DNA from: Planctomycetia bacterium | Lineage (GTDB): Bacteria > Planctomycetota > Planctomycetia > Pirellulales > UBA1268 | NCBI GenBank assembly: GCA_026401075.1 | Contig: JAPLNQ010000251.1 | Span: 1-45,460 of the forward strand | DNA length: 45,460 nt | Direction: 5' to 3' | Shown here: positions 27,898-37,025 of the stretch, piece by piece | Layout of the letters: each line of letters starts with the position of its first letter | Numbering within the stretch: the first letter of the stretch is position 1 | Position numbers and translations under genes: made by a program | Notes under the pieces: generated by a model | What the model was told of the DNA's origin: nothing | Databases searched by the model: none | What the model saw: the letters and a program-made list of their open reading frames with translations, nothing else

Positions 27898-28060
27898 GTC
27901 CCCTCCCCCTGTGGCGGCAAGTTTTCAACTTGTCCGTTGTCCCCTCCCCCGTGGCGGCAAGTTTTCAACTTGTCCGTTGTCCCCTCCCCCTGTGGCGGCA
28001 AGTTTTCAACTTGTCCGTGTTCCCGGCATCGATTCCACAAGTTAAAAACTCGTGGCCACG
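27898..28060. repeat. Repeat locus A: three direct 40-41-bp palindromic units plus one inverted unit
   Basis: Units of the type GTCCCCTCCCCC(T)GTGGCGGCAAGTTTTCAACTTGTCCGTT start at 27898, 27939 and 27979. Each contains the palindrome CAAGTTTTCAACTTG. An inverted unit, CCACAAGTTAAAAACTCGTGGCCAC, follows at 28035-28059. Related copies are found at about 30990-31085 and 32495-32600. The upstream part TTCGGCACGGGA (about 27885) also belongs to the element, because locus C has it in inverted order. Confidence 0.85.
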
Positions 28061-28142
28061 CGTCGAACTCCTTCGGTCTCGTCCTTCATGCCGAGACAAC
28101 CTCAACTCCCCTCTCCCACTCCCCACATAAAAAGGCTCTTCC

Positions 28143-30920
28143 GTGGCCAACGACGATCTGCTGCGTCGCGACGTCCGCCTGCTCGGCGACATGCTCGGCG
28201 CCGTGATCGTGGAATTGGCCGGCCAGGATTCGTTTGCCCTGGTGGAGGAAGTTCGCGGCCTTGCCCGCGACCGCCGCGCCGGCCGGCACGATGCCGAACG
28301 GGCGCTCGCGGCAAAGATCGAATCGCTCGACACCGCCCAGGCGGAGTGCGTCGCCCGCGCCTTCAGCATCTATTTCGACCTGGTCAACATCGCTGAGGAT
28401 CGGCAGCGTGTCCGCGTGCTCCGTGAACGCGAGCGGGAGCGGTCACCACAGCCGATCGGCGAGTCGTTGGCCGCGGGCATCGCCGAACTCAAGTCGCTCG
28501 GTCTCTCCGCCGCCGATGTGCAGCAGGCGCTCGACCGTCTCTCGATCGAACTCGTCTTCACGGCCCATCCCAGCGAGGCCAAGCGACGCTCGATCCGGGC
28601 GAAGCTGCGGCGGATGCGGCACAGCCTGCAGGAACTCGACCGCAGCGACCTCCTGCCCCGGGAACGCTCACGGCACGAAAGCGACCTGCACAGCGAACTC
28701 GACGTGCTCTGGCAGACGGAGTTTCTCAGGCCCACGCGGCCGACCGTGCTCGACGAGGTGGAACGCGGCCTGTCGATCATGCCACGGCTGTGGGAGGCGG
28801 TGCCGCAGGTGCATGCCTCGCTCCGCAGCGGCCTTGCAGCATGCTATCCAGGGGAGTCGTTCCACATCCCTCCATTCCTGACGTTCGGATCGTGGATGGG
28901 GGGCGATCGCGACGGCAATCCGTTTGTCACCGCAGATGTCACGGAACGCACGCTCTTGTGGCTGCGGGCCGCGGCGATCGACCGCCATCTCGACTGGTGC
29001 GACCGCCTCCACGACCTGCTCACGATCTCGCTCCATGCCGCCCGGGGCGCCGGCCCGTTGGTCGAGCGACTCGACGCCCTCGCCACGGCGTGGCCCGATC
29101 TGGCCGCTGCCCTCGAACCGCCCGCCCCGCACGAGACCTACCGCCGCTGGCTCCGCATGATCCGCTTCCGGCTGGAGCGGTCCCACACCGCGAGCCTCGC
29201 CGAGCCTGCGGCAGACGCTGCCTATGCGTCGGGAGGCGAACTGGAGGCCGACGTCGCCCTGCTCGTCGATTCGTTAGGCCACGACCACGGCCTCGCCGAC
29301 CAGTCCCCCGCCACGCACTGGCTCGACCTTGTGCGAACCTTCGGCCTCCACATGACGCGACTCGACGTGCGGCAGGATGCCCGCGCCTACGGCGACATCA
29401 TGGGGGAGATCCTCGCAGCCGCGGGCCGCGTGGCAGACACAGCCACCTACTCCGCGCTCGACGAGCCGGCCCGCCGTGCTCTGCTCGTTGACTCGATGCC
29501 CAACGCGGGCAGCCAACCGAATGCCAGCGACAGCGACATCCGCAACGACATCCCCAGCACAGGCCTGACTCCACTGACCGACGACACGCTGCGTCTCTTC
29601 GAGGTGCTCCACCGGGCGGTGGCGCGGTTCGGCCCGGAGTGCATCGGCACAGCGATCATCAGTCTTACCCGCAGCCCGGCCGACGTGCTCGCAGTGCTCT
29701 GGCTGTGGCGGTGGGCACGCGCGCGGGCAACCGCCCGCGGCGAAGCGGTCGCGGCCAGCGACATCGACATCTCGCCCCTCTTCGAGAAGATCAACGACCT
29801 CACCCACGCCCACGACACGCTCTCCGCGATCCTCGACGAGCCCTCTTACCGCGAGCATGTGGCCGGCCGGGGCAACCGGCAGATCGTGATGGTCGGCTAC
29901 TCCGACAGCACGAAGGACGGCGGCTACCTGGCGGCCTGCTGCGGCCTCCAGGCGGCGCAGGGCAATCTCCACGCCGCAGCCGCGGCCCGCGGCGTGAGCC
30001 TCACCTTCTTTCACGGCCGGGGCGGATCGCTCGGCCGCGGCGGCGGGCCGGCCGCGCGGGGCATCCTCTCGCTGCCGCCCGAGACGCTCGACGGCAGCCT
30101 CCGCCTCACCGAGCAGGGAGAAGTGCTCGCCGAGCGGTACGACGACACCGAGGTCGCCTGTCGGCATCTGGAGCAGGTATCGTGGGCCACGCTGGTGGCA
30201 TCGAGCGTGCGTCGGAGCGAGCCCCGCCGAGAGTGGACCGACGTCGCCGACCGGATGGCCGAACGCTCGTGGACCGTCTACCGCGAACTCGTCGATCAGC
30301 CGGGCTTCATCCGCTATTTCTCGGAAACGACCCCGATCGACGACATCGAAACCCTGCCGATCGCGTCGCGGCCCTCCCGCCGCCGCGGCGAGCGCACGCT
30401 CGACGACCTCCGCGCCATCCCCTGGGTGTTTGCCTGGACACAGAGCCGCTGCATGATCCCGGCCTGGTACGGCCTCGGCACGGCGCTGGTGGAAGTGAAA
30501 TACGACGACCGCCATGCCTGGCAGAACGTCTGCGACATGTATCGGCAGTGGCCGTTCTTTCAGGCCACGATCGACAACGCCACGCTGGCTCTCGCCAAGG
30601 CCGACATGTACATCGCGCAGCGGTACTCGGAACTCGTCGACGATGCCGACATCCGCCGCCCGATCTGGCAGCGAATCGCCGCGGAGCGTGACCGCACGAG
30701 GCAGGCGATCCTCGACATCGTCGGCGGCGGCGAACTCCTCGCCACCACGCCCTGGTTCCAACGGTCTATAGAAGCACGCAATCCATATATCGATCCGCTC
30801 AACCTCATCCAGATCGAGTTCATGCGCCGCCGCCGACAGCGGCCCGACGACGAGTCGCTCCGCGATCTCCTCCGGCTCTGCGTGCAGGGCATCGCCGCCG
30901 GCATGCGCACGACCGGGTAG
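28143..30920 (+). CDS. ppc: Phosphoenolpyruvate carboxylase
   Basis: 925 aa from a GTG start, full length. It converts phosphoenolpyruvate and bicarbonate to oxaloacetate, refilling the TCA cycle. The catalytic histidine is H142 in VFTAHPSEAKRRS (Ser replaces the common Thr). GSWMGGDRDGNPFVT is near 249 and GYSDSTKDGGYLAA near 585. The flexible glycine loop FFHGRGGSLGRGGGPAARG is near 620, and the C-terminal DPLNLIQIEFMRRRR carries residues of the allosteric/inhibitor site. The usual C-terminal NG is replaced by MRTTG. No strong ribosome site precedes the GTG. Repeat locus A lies upstream and locus C directly after the TAG stop. Phosphofructokinase follows, so two glycolytic/anaplerotic enzymes are neighbours. 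Confidence 0.95.
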   Translation: MANDDLLRRDVRLLGDMLGAVIVELAGQDSFALVEEVRGLARDRRAGRHDAERALAAKIESLDTAQAECVARAFSIYFDLVNIAEDRQRVRVLRERERERSPQPIGESLAAGIAELKSLGLSAADVQQALDRLSIELVFTAHPSEAKRRSIRAKLRRMRHSLQELDRSDLLPRERSRHESDLHSELDVLWQTEFLRPTRPTVLDEVERGLSIMPRLWEAVPQVHASLRSGLAACYPGESFHIPPFLTFGSWMGGDRDGNPFVTADVTERTLLWLRAAAIDRHLDWCDRLHDLLTISLHAARGAGPLVERLDALATAWPDLAAALEPPAPHETYRRWLRMIRFRLERSHTASLAEPAADAAYASGGELEADVALLVDSLGHDHGLADQSPATHWLDLVRTFGLHMTRLDVRQDARAYGDIMGEILAAAGRVADTATYSALDEPARRALLVDSMPNAGSQPNASDSDIRNDIPSTGLTPLTDDTLRLFEVLHRAVARFGPECIGTAIISLTRSPADVLAVLWLWRWARARATARGEAVAASDIDISPLFEKINDLTHAHDTLSAILDEPSYREHVAGRGNRQIVMVGYSDSTKDGGYLAACCGLQAAQGNLHAAAAARGVSLTFFHGRGGSLGRGGGPAARGILSLPPETLDGSLRLTEQGEVLAERYDDTEVACRHLEQVSWATLVASSVRRSEPRREWTDVADRMAERSWTVYRELVDQPGFIRYFSETTPIDDIETLPIASRPSRRRGERTLDDLRAIPWVFAWTQSRCMIPAWYGLGTALVEVKYDDRHAWQNVCDMYRQWPFFQATIDNATLALAKADMYIAQRYSELVDDADIRRPIWQRIAAERDRTRQAILDIVGGGELLATTPWFQRSIEARNPYIDPLNLIQIEFMRRRRQRPDDESLRDLLRLCVQGIAAGMRTTG

Positions 30921-30964
30921 CTTATTTCACGCGAAACACGAACTCGTTCAATGCTGTGCTGTGC

Positions 30965-31090
30965 GACAAGTGCCGTGCTTTCACCCGTGGCAACAAGATT
31001 GCAGCTTGTTGGGCTCGGGGCCGCATTCGGCAAGTTGAAAACTCGCCGCCACGGGGAGGGTACTTCCCGTGCCGAATAGGAATGGACTTC
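30965..31090. repeat. Repeat locus C: inverted pair of the GTGGC-AAGTTTTCAACTTG element
   Basis: CCCGTGGCAACAAGATTGCAGCTTGTTG near 30992 faces GGCAAGTTGAAAACTCGCCGCCACGGGG near 31030. The following bases, up to TTCCCGTGCCGAATAGGAATGG, are the reverse complement of the left end of locus A. The element lies between the ppc stop and the pfk start. Confidence 0.75.
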
Positions 31091-31167
31091 GTTTCTTTTC
31101 TCCTGGCCGGCCGCCCCGGCGGTGAACAACCCACGACCTCCCCTCCCACGACCTCCGGGACACACCT

Positions 31168-32490
31168 GTGACCACCGCCGCCGATCTCGTCGTGAAAACG
31201 CTCGGCCCCTGCCGGATCGACTCGCCACTCAAGCCGATGCTCGAATCCCGCCGCACCACCGTGCACTACGTCGGCGAGGACGACCGCGTGCTCTTCCACG
31301 ACACGCTGAGCCTCGTGCGGGAGAGCGGCTGCACGCTCGATTCCCTCCCCGGATTCGAGCCGGCCGGCCCGCGGCGCAAGATCTTCTTCGACGCCTCCAA
31401 GATGCGGGTCGGCATCGTCACCTGCGGCGGACTCTGCCCGGGCATCAACGACGTGATCCGCGGCATCGTCATGGAACTCACGTTTCACTACGGCGTGAAG
31501 AAGATCCACGGCTTCCGCAACGGCTACCAGGGATTTGTGGCGAAGTATGGCCACGACGTGGTCGAACTCACGCCGAGCGTGGTCAGCAATATCGACGAGG
31601 ATGGCGGCACGATCCTGGGCACGTCGCGGGGCGGACAGGATCCGGAGGAGATCGTCGACTGCCTCGAGCGGATGAACATAAGCTCGCTGTTCGTGATCGG
31701 CGGCGACGGCACGCTGCGGGGCGCGATGCAGATCGCGGCAGCGGTCGCGGCCCGTGACACCAAGATCGCCGTCGTCGGCATTCCCAAGACGATCGACAAC
31801 GACATCCCCTTCATCGACCAGAGCTTCGGGTTTCAGACAGCCTTCGGCGAGGCGACGAAGGCGATCCAGTCGGCTCATGTCGAGGCAAAGGCGTCGCCCA
31901 ACGGCGTGGGCCTCGTGAAGCTGATGGGCCGCCATTCCGGCTTCATCGCCTGCTATGCGTCGCTCGCCGAGCCCGACGCCAACTATGTGCTGATCCCGGA
32001 GGTGCCCTTTCAGTTGGACGGTCCGCACGGTCTGCTCGACCACCTGCTCGACCGGGTCAAGCGGAGCGGCCATGCCGTGATCGTGGCGGCGGAGGGAGCC
32101 GGGCAGGATCTGATCGAGCAGTCCGCCGAGGGGCACGACGCCTCGGGCAACCGTAGGCTGCAGGACGTGGGGCTCTTGCTCAAGGCCCGGATCGCCGACC
32201 ACTTCGCGGCGGCAGGCGTGGAACTGAACCTCAAGTACATCGACCCCAGCTATCTGATCCGCAGTGTGCGGGCCAATCCATACGACAGTGTCTATTGCCT
32301 CCGGCTCGCGCAGAACGCCGTGCATGCGGCGATGGCGGGCCGCACGGAGATGGTGGTGGGCCGCTGGCACGGCCGGTTTGTCCACATCCCGATTCCGCTG
32401 GCGGTGAGCCACCGCAACCAAGTGGCCCCCGACGGCGACCTCTGGCTCTCGGTGCTCGAGGCCACCGGCCAGCCCCGGTCGTTCGAGTAG
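31168..32490 (+). CDS. 6-phosphofructokinase (PfkA superfamily)
   Basis: 440 aa from GTG, longer than the 320-residue E. coli enzyme and similar to the long plant/spirochaete-type group. It phosphorylates fructose 6-phosphate in glycolysis. Motifs: VGIVTCGGLCPGINDVIRG near 80 (phosphate-donor loop), GTSRGGQDPEE near 152, IGGDGTLRGA near 177, PKTIDNDIPFIDQSFGF near 206 with the catalytic Asp, and LMGRHSGFIA near 251 for substrate binding. Gly in GGDGT is the residue expected for ATP users, while Lys in PKTIDND is found in pyrophosphate enzymes and in the plant/trypanosomatid-like ATP enzymes. ATP is the more likely donor, with some doubt. Repeat locus C is upstream and locus B follows the TAG stop. 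Confidence 0.88.
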   Translation: MTTAADLVVKTLGPCRIDSPLKPMLESRRTTVHYVGEDDRVLFHDTLSLVRESGCTLDSLPGFEPAGPRRKIFFDASKMRVGIVTCGGLCPGINDVIRGIVMELTFHYGVKKIHGFRNGYQGFVAKYGHDVVELTPSVVSNIDEDGGTILGTSRGGQDPEEIVDCLERMNISSLFVIGGDGTLRGAMQIAAAVAARDTKIAVVGIPKTIDNDIPFIDQSFGFQTAFGEATKAIQSAHVEAKASPNGVGLVKLMGRHSGFIACYASLAEPDANYVLIPEVPFQLDGPHGLLDHLLDRVKRSGHAVIVAAEGAGQDLIEQSAEGHDASGNRRLQDVGLLLKARIADHFAAAGVELNLKYIDPSYLIRSVRANPYDSVYCLRLAQNAVHAAMAGRTEMVVGRWHGRFVHIPIPLAVSHRNQVAPDGDLWLSVLEATGQPRSFE

Positions 32491-32494
32491 GCCC

Positions 32495-32600
32495 TTTCCC
32501 CCGTGGCGGCAAGTTTTCAACTTGTCCGTTGTCCCCGCCATCGATTCCACAAGTTAAAAACTTGTGGCCACGGGTCGAACTCCTTCGTGCGAGACAGCCT
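32495..32600. repeat. Repeat locus B: direct unit plus inverted unit
   Basis: CCCCCGTGGCGGCAAGTTTTCAACTTG... begins 5 bases after the pfk stop. CCACAAGTTAAAAACTTGTGGCCAC follows at about 32547-32571, then GTCGAACTCCTTCG. The 85-base block is nearly identical to the right part of locus A, and weaker similarity continues (GAGACA-CCTCAA). Confidence 0.85.
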
Positions 32601-32735
32601 CAAACCCTCTCCCCCCGGGAAATGCACTGGGCCGCAGCTCTTTTTGACCCCATGGGCGGTCATGCGCCGCTTGCCGGTTGCGCCGCCATGCGAGATGCTC
32701 TTGGTGGCGGTTACGCCATCCCCAGGAGTCGAACG

Positions 32736-35700
32736 ATGCCGACATGCCCCGCGCCCGTCCTAAGATTCGTCCTCCTCATCGCGACGATAGGCAGCGCCTT
32801 CTGCAGCGTGACCGCAGCCGCAGCCGACTGGCCGCAGTGGCGGGGTCCCGACGGCCAGGGCCATGCCGCCGCGGCCCAAGACCTGCCGGTGACGTGGAGC
32901 GAAACTGAAAACATCGCCTGGAAGACGCCGCTCCCCGGCCGGGGCTGGTCGTCGCCGGTGATCGATGGCAGCCAGATCTGGATGACCACGGCGATCGAAA
33001 CGGGGATCTCGGAAGAGGAAAAGAAGAAACGCCTCGAGGGCGTCAAGCCGAGTCAGCCGCTCAATGTGTCGGGACCGGTGGCGCTGCATGCCCTCTGCAT
33101 CGACCGCGACTCGGGAAAACTCCTGCACAACATCGAACTGATGGTCGTCGCCGACCCACAGCCGATCCACTCACTCAACTCCTACGCCTCCCCCTCGCCG
33201 GTTCTCGCCGCCGGCCGGCTCTACTGCCACTTCGGCGGCTTTGGCACCGCATGCGTCGACACCACCACGGCGAAGGTCGTCTGGAAAAACCGTGACCAAC
33301 GGCTCAACCACGAGAACGGCCCCGGCAGCACTCCCCTGCTCTGGCATGACACGCTGATCTTCCACTGCGATGGCAGCGACACGCAGTCGATCGTCGCGCT
33401 CGACGCGGCCACCGGGGCGCTGGCCTGGAAGACGCCCCGCAGCGGCGAACTCCGCAGCGACCCCCAGCTCAAGAAGGCCTACGGTACGCCGATGGTGCTC
33501 ACCCTTGGCGGGCGGGACGTGCTCGTCTCGCCGGCGGCCGACTGGCTCTACGGCTACGACCCAGCCACGGGGAAGGAACTCTGGAAGATGAGCTACGGCG
33601 TGCTCGGCTTCTCGATCGTGCCGCGACCCGTCACGGCCCACGGGATGCTCTACATCAGCACGAGCTTCATGCAGCCCGAACTGCTCGCCATGAAGCTCGG
33701 CAACGCCGCGGCCGCCCCCACGATCGCCTGGCGGGAGAAGAAGGGCGCGCCGCAAATGCCCTCGCCGCTCGTGGTCGGGGACGAGCTCTACATGGTCAGC
33801 GACAAGGGCGTGGCCACCTGCCTCGATGCGAAGACCGGCGATGCAGTCTGGACAGAACGGCTCGGCGGCAATTTTGCGTCGTCGCCGCTCTACGCCGACA
33901 GCCGGATCTACGTGTGCAACCGGGATGGCGCGACGTTCGTGATCAAGCCCGGCCGTACCTTCACCCTCGAGGCGACGAACCACCTCGAGGGCCAGATCAT
34001 GGCCACGCCCGCGGCGCTCGACCGGTCGATCTACCTCCGCACCGACAAGGCGATCTACCGGATCGAGAAGCGGCAGCCACCGGCCGCCGCCAGCACACGG
34101 CCTCCCGTAACGGCTCGTGCCGTGGCCTTCCAGGCTCCGGCGGCAGCGACGCCCCCGGCACCGACTCCCGCGGCACCGACTCCCCCGACGCTTGCCGCCA
34201 CAGCCGCCGCGCCCAAGGGCGAGGTGTTTTCCTTCAGGTTCGACACGAGCAAGATCTATCCGGGCACGGCCCGGGAGGTTTCGGTCTACGTGCCGAAGCA
34301 GTACGACGGCACGACCCCCGCCTGCGTGCACGTCAACCAGGACGGCATCCAGTTCAACGCGCCCGACGTCCTCGACCGGCTGATCGCCGAGAAGCAGATC
34401 CCGGTGATGATCGGCGTCTTCGTGAAGCCAGGAGTCGTGCCCGCCACCAGGGAGGGAGCGCTCGACCGGTTCAACCGGAGCTTCGAATACGACGGCCTCG
34501 GCCCCGACTACGCCCGCTTTCTCCTGGAGGAAATCCTGCCCGCCGTCGAGACGAAGAAAACCGCCGACGGGCGGGCCATCGTGCTCTCGAAGAGTGGCAA
34601 CGACCGCTCGATCGGCGGCACCTCCAGCGGTGCGATCGCGGCCTTCACGGCGGCCTGGGAACGGCCCGACGCCTTTTCACGGGTCTATAGTGGCATCGGC
34701 ACGTATGTCGGCCTCCGGGGCGGCCATGCCTATTCGACGCTCATCCGCAAGGTCGAGCCGAAGCCGCTGCGGATCTTTCTGGAGGACGGCTCGAACGACC
34801 TCAACATCTACGGTGGCGACTGGTGGATGGCCAATCAGGCCATGCAGCGGTCGCTCGAATTCGCCGGGTATGACGTGCGGCATGCGTGGGGTGACGGAGC
34901 TCATAACGGCAAGCACGCCACGGAGCTGTTTCCAGAAACGTTTGCCTGGCTGTGGCGCGAATGGCCGAAGCCGGTGACCGCAGGACTGGGCAGCCCGCAA
35001 CTTCAGGAGATCCTCGTTCCGGGCGAGAACTGGCGGCTCGTCGGCGAGGGCTACAAGTTCACCGAGGGCCCCGCGGCCAACGCCAAGGGCGAACTCTTCT
35101 TCAACGACGTGGGCGATGGGAAGACCTACCGTGTCACGCCCGACTGGAAGCCGGAGATCTGGCTCGCCGATTCGCACAAGGGTGATGGACAGAACTTCGC
35201 TCCCGACGGCCGGCTCGTGGCAGCCAGTGGCGGCGACACGGCGATCCTCGCCTGGGACGCGGCGAAGCAGCCGACGACGCTCGCGCAGGGATGGCGGGGC
35301 AACGACGTGGTCGTGAATGCCGCCGGCGTGGTCTACGTCACGGAGCCCGGCTGGGATGGAAAGTCGCCAAGCAAGATCCACTGCCTGAAAGCCTCCGACG
35401 GCGGCGCGTTTACCGACACTGTCGTCGATACCGGCCTGAAGTTTTCCAACGGGCTCTGCCTGTCACCCGATCAGAGCCTGCTCTACGTCGCCGACAGCCG
35501 CACCCACTGGGTCTATAGCTACCAGGTGAATGCCGACGGCACGCTCGCCCACAAGCAGCGGTACTATCATCTTCATGTGCCCGACACGGCCGACGAAAGC
35601 GGTGCCGATGGGATGCGAGTCGACCGCGACGGCCGGCTCTGGGTGGCAACGAAGATGGGCATTCAGGTCTGCGATCAGGCGGGCAGGGTCAACTGCATCA

Positions 35701-35861
35701 TCCCCACGCCCAACGGTAAGATCTCGAACCTCTGCTTCGGCGGGCCCGACTTCACGACGCTCCTGGCCACCTGCGGCGACAAGGTCTACGTCCGGAAGGT
35801 GAAGCCGACGGGCGCACCGAATTTTCTCCCGCCTTCCACGCCAGCCAAGCCGAGACTCTGA
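32736..35861 (+). CDS. Exported three-module protein: PQQ-like propeller + esterase + SMP-30/gluconolactonase
   Basis: 1,041 aa from the ATG at 32736 (CCAGGAG upstream; a signal peptide begins here). The ORF-track start at 32295 lies inside pfk and is a shadow. Residues 30-450 form a PQQ-like beta-propeller (DWPQWRGPDGQG; repeated ALDAATGALAWKTP-type blades). A Pro/Ala/Thr linker follows at 450-493. Residues about 495-750 are a Fes-like alpha/beta-hydrolase esterase with the nucleophile in GGTSSGA near 626, a likely acid in EDGSNDLN, and histidine in WGDGAHNGKH. Residues about 760-1030 are an SMP-30/gluconolactonase propeller with probable metal ligands in FTEGP, FSNGLCLSPD and SGADGMRVDRDG. 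It may bind, de-esterify and delactonise sugar or uronate esters outside the cytoplasm; this is inference. The isomerase gene follows after 14 bases. Confidence 0.88.
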   Translation: MPTCPAPVLRFVLLIATIGSAFCSVTAAAADWPQWRGPDGQGHAAAAQDLPVTWSETENIAWKTPLPGRGWSSPVIDGSQIWMTTAIETGISEEEKKKRLEGVKPSQPLNVSGPVALHALCIDRDSGKLLHNIELMVVADPQPIHSLNSYASPSPVLAAGRLYCHFGGFGTACVDTTTAKVVWKNRDQRLNHENGPGSTPLLWHDTLIFHCDGSDTQSIVALDAATGALAWKTPRSGELRSDPQLKKAYGTPMVLTLGGRDVLVSPAADWLYGYDPATGKELWKMSYGVLGFSIVPRPVTAHGMLYISTSFMQPELLAMKLGNAAAAPTIAWREKKGAPQMPSPLVVGDELYMVSDKGVATCLDAKTGDAVWTERLGGNFASSPLYADSRIYVCNRDGATFVIKPGRTFTLEATNHLEGQIMATPAALDRSIYLRTDKAIYRIEKRQPPAAASTRPPVTARAVAFQAPAAATPPAPTPAAPTPPTLAATAAAPKGEVFSFRFDTSKIYPGTAREVSVYVPKQYDGTTPACVHVNQDGIQFNAPDVLDRLIAEKQIPVMIGVFVKPGVVPATREGALDRFNRSFEYDGLGPDYARFLLEEILPAVETKKTADGRAIVLSKSGNDRSIGGTSSGAIAAFTAAWERPDAFSRVYSGIGTYVGLRGGHAYSTLIRKVEPKPLRIFLEDGSNDLNIYGGDWWMANQAMQRSLEFAGYDVRHAWGDGAHNGKHATELFPETFAWLWREWPKPVTAGLGSPQLQEILVPGENWRLVGEGYKFTEGPAANAKGELFFNDVGDGKTYRVTPDWKPEIWLADSHKGDGQNFAPDGRLVAASGGDTAILAWDAAKQPTTLAQGWRGNDVVVNAAGVVYVTEPGWDGKSPSKIHCLKASDGGAFTDTVVDTGLKFSNGLCLSPDQSLLYVADSRTHWVYSYQVNADGTLAHKQRYYHLHVPDTADESGADGMRVDRDGRLWVATKMGIQVCDQAGRVNCIIPTPNGKISNLCFGGPDFTTLLATCGDKVYVRKVKPTGAPNFLPPSTPAKPRL

Positions 35862-35875
35862 ACATAAGTCGCATC

Positions 35876-36976
35876 ATGCATCCATTACAAAGCTCTCGCC
35901 GAGGATTTCTCGCGGCCGTCTCGGCCCTCTCGACCGTCAGCGGCCTCACGGCAGCGCCGCTTGCAGCCGCCGACGTCCGCCGACGCGGCATTCCGCTGGG
36001 GTTCGACAATTTCGCCGTGCGTGCCATGAAGTGGAACGCGCGGCAGCTCATCGACCACGCAGAATCGCTACGGTGCGACTCGCTCTTCATCACCGACTTC
36101 AGCCCCTTCGACGGCCGCTTCGACGACGCCTCGCTCGGGGACATCCGTCGCTACGGCGCCGATCGCGGCATCGCCATCGCATTGGGCTCGTGGAGCATCT
36201 GCCCGTCGTCCAAGACATTCAAGCACGACTGGGGCTGCGCCGAGGAGCACCTGGCGCTTGGCATCCGGATGGCGAAGGCACTGGGTTCGCCGGCCTTCCG
36301 TGTGATCCTCGGCAATCGCGACGACAGGCTTTCCGATGGCGGCATCAGTGCGCGGATCGCCGATACGGTCGAGGTGCTGAAGTCCCAACGCACGAGAGCG
36401 ATCGACAGCGGCGTGAAGATCGCGGTGGAAAACCATGCCGGCGACATGCAGGCGAGGGAACTGAAGGCGCTCGTCGAGGCGGCCGGGCCGGACTATGTGG
36501 GCGTCAACTTCGACTCGGGCAACGCCTGCTGGTCGCTCGAGGATCCTCTCTCCGCGCTCGCCACGGTGGCTCCTCACGTGCTCACGACGAGCCTCCGCGA
36601 CACGATGCTCTGGGAATCGACAGAGGGGGTGACGGCGCAGTGGACGGCGATGGGCGAGGGCTGCACCAATCTGCCCGGCTTCTTCGATCTCTTCGAGAAA
36701 GGCTGCCCGGGGGTGACGGCACACATCGAAACGATCTCGGGATTTCCGCGATCCTTCCCGATCGATGAACGAGACTTCTGGCAAGCCTATCCCGACGCCC
36801 GCGCAGCAGACCTGGCCGGCCTGCTCGCCCTGGCGAAAAAAGGCCGGCGGATCGAGCCGTTCACGCCGCCGGTGGGCGACGGCCGGCAGCAGGCCGAGCA
36901 GCAGTATCAGCTCGGCGAACTCCAGCGGAGCATCCGCCACTGCCGAGACGTACTCGGGCTGGGTGTGCGCGCGTAG
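35876..36976 (+). CDS. Sugar phosphate isomerase/epimerase-like TIM barrel, Tat-exported
   Basis: 366 aa. SSRRGFLAAVSALSTVSG at 6-23 is a Tat signal, so the folded protein is exported. The remainder is an AP-endonuclease-2/xylose-isomerase-like TIM barrel. IAVENHAGD near 183 supplies a likely metal-binding Glu, and GVNFDSGNACW near 209 an Asp; AHIETISGFPR near 283 supplies a further acidic ligand. This family includes hexulose-6-phosphate and inosose epimerase/isomerase enzymes, but the exact reaction cannot be read. It starts 14 bases after the propeller-esterase-lactonase gene, so the two probably form an operon processing the same extracellular sugar acid or lactone. Confidence 0.8.
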   Translation: MHPLQSSRRGFLAAVSALSTVSGLTAAPLAAADVRRRGIPLGFDNFAVRAMKWNARQLIDHAESLRCDSLFITDFSPFDGRFDDASLGDIRRYGADRGIAIALGSWSICPSSKTFKHDWGCAEEHLALGIRMAKALGSPAFRVILGNRDDRLSDGGISARIADTVEVLKSQRTRAIDSGVKIAVENHAGDMQARELKALVEAAGPDYVGVNFDSGNACWSLEDPLSALATVAPHVLTTSLRDTMLWESTEGVTAQWTAMGEGCTNLPGFFDLFEKGCPGVTAHIETISGFPRSFPIDERDFWQAYPDARAADLAGLLALAKKGRRIEPFTPPVGDGRQQAEQQYQLGELQRSIRHCRDVLGLGVRA

Positions 36977-37025
36977 GGCCCGGCGGTGCGATCTTACCGC
37001 TGGCTGCTTGAGCAACCCGGGCGGA

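Noticed and set aside
27898-28060. CRISPR array
   Set aside because: The repeated units are contiguous and palindromic, without unique spacers, and recur as single pairs elsewhere; no cas genes are present.
32295-32735. N-terminal extension of the propeller-esterase-lactonase ORF
   Set aside because: It lies inside pfk and across repeat locus B; the signal peptide starts at the ATG at 32736.
36765-37025. Long N-terminal extension of the SDR
   Set aside because: It overlaps the upstream isomerase gene in another frame and is Ser/Arg-rich shadow sequence; the Rossmann motif is well placed from the ATG at 37026.
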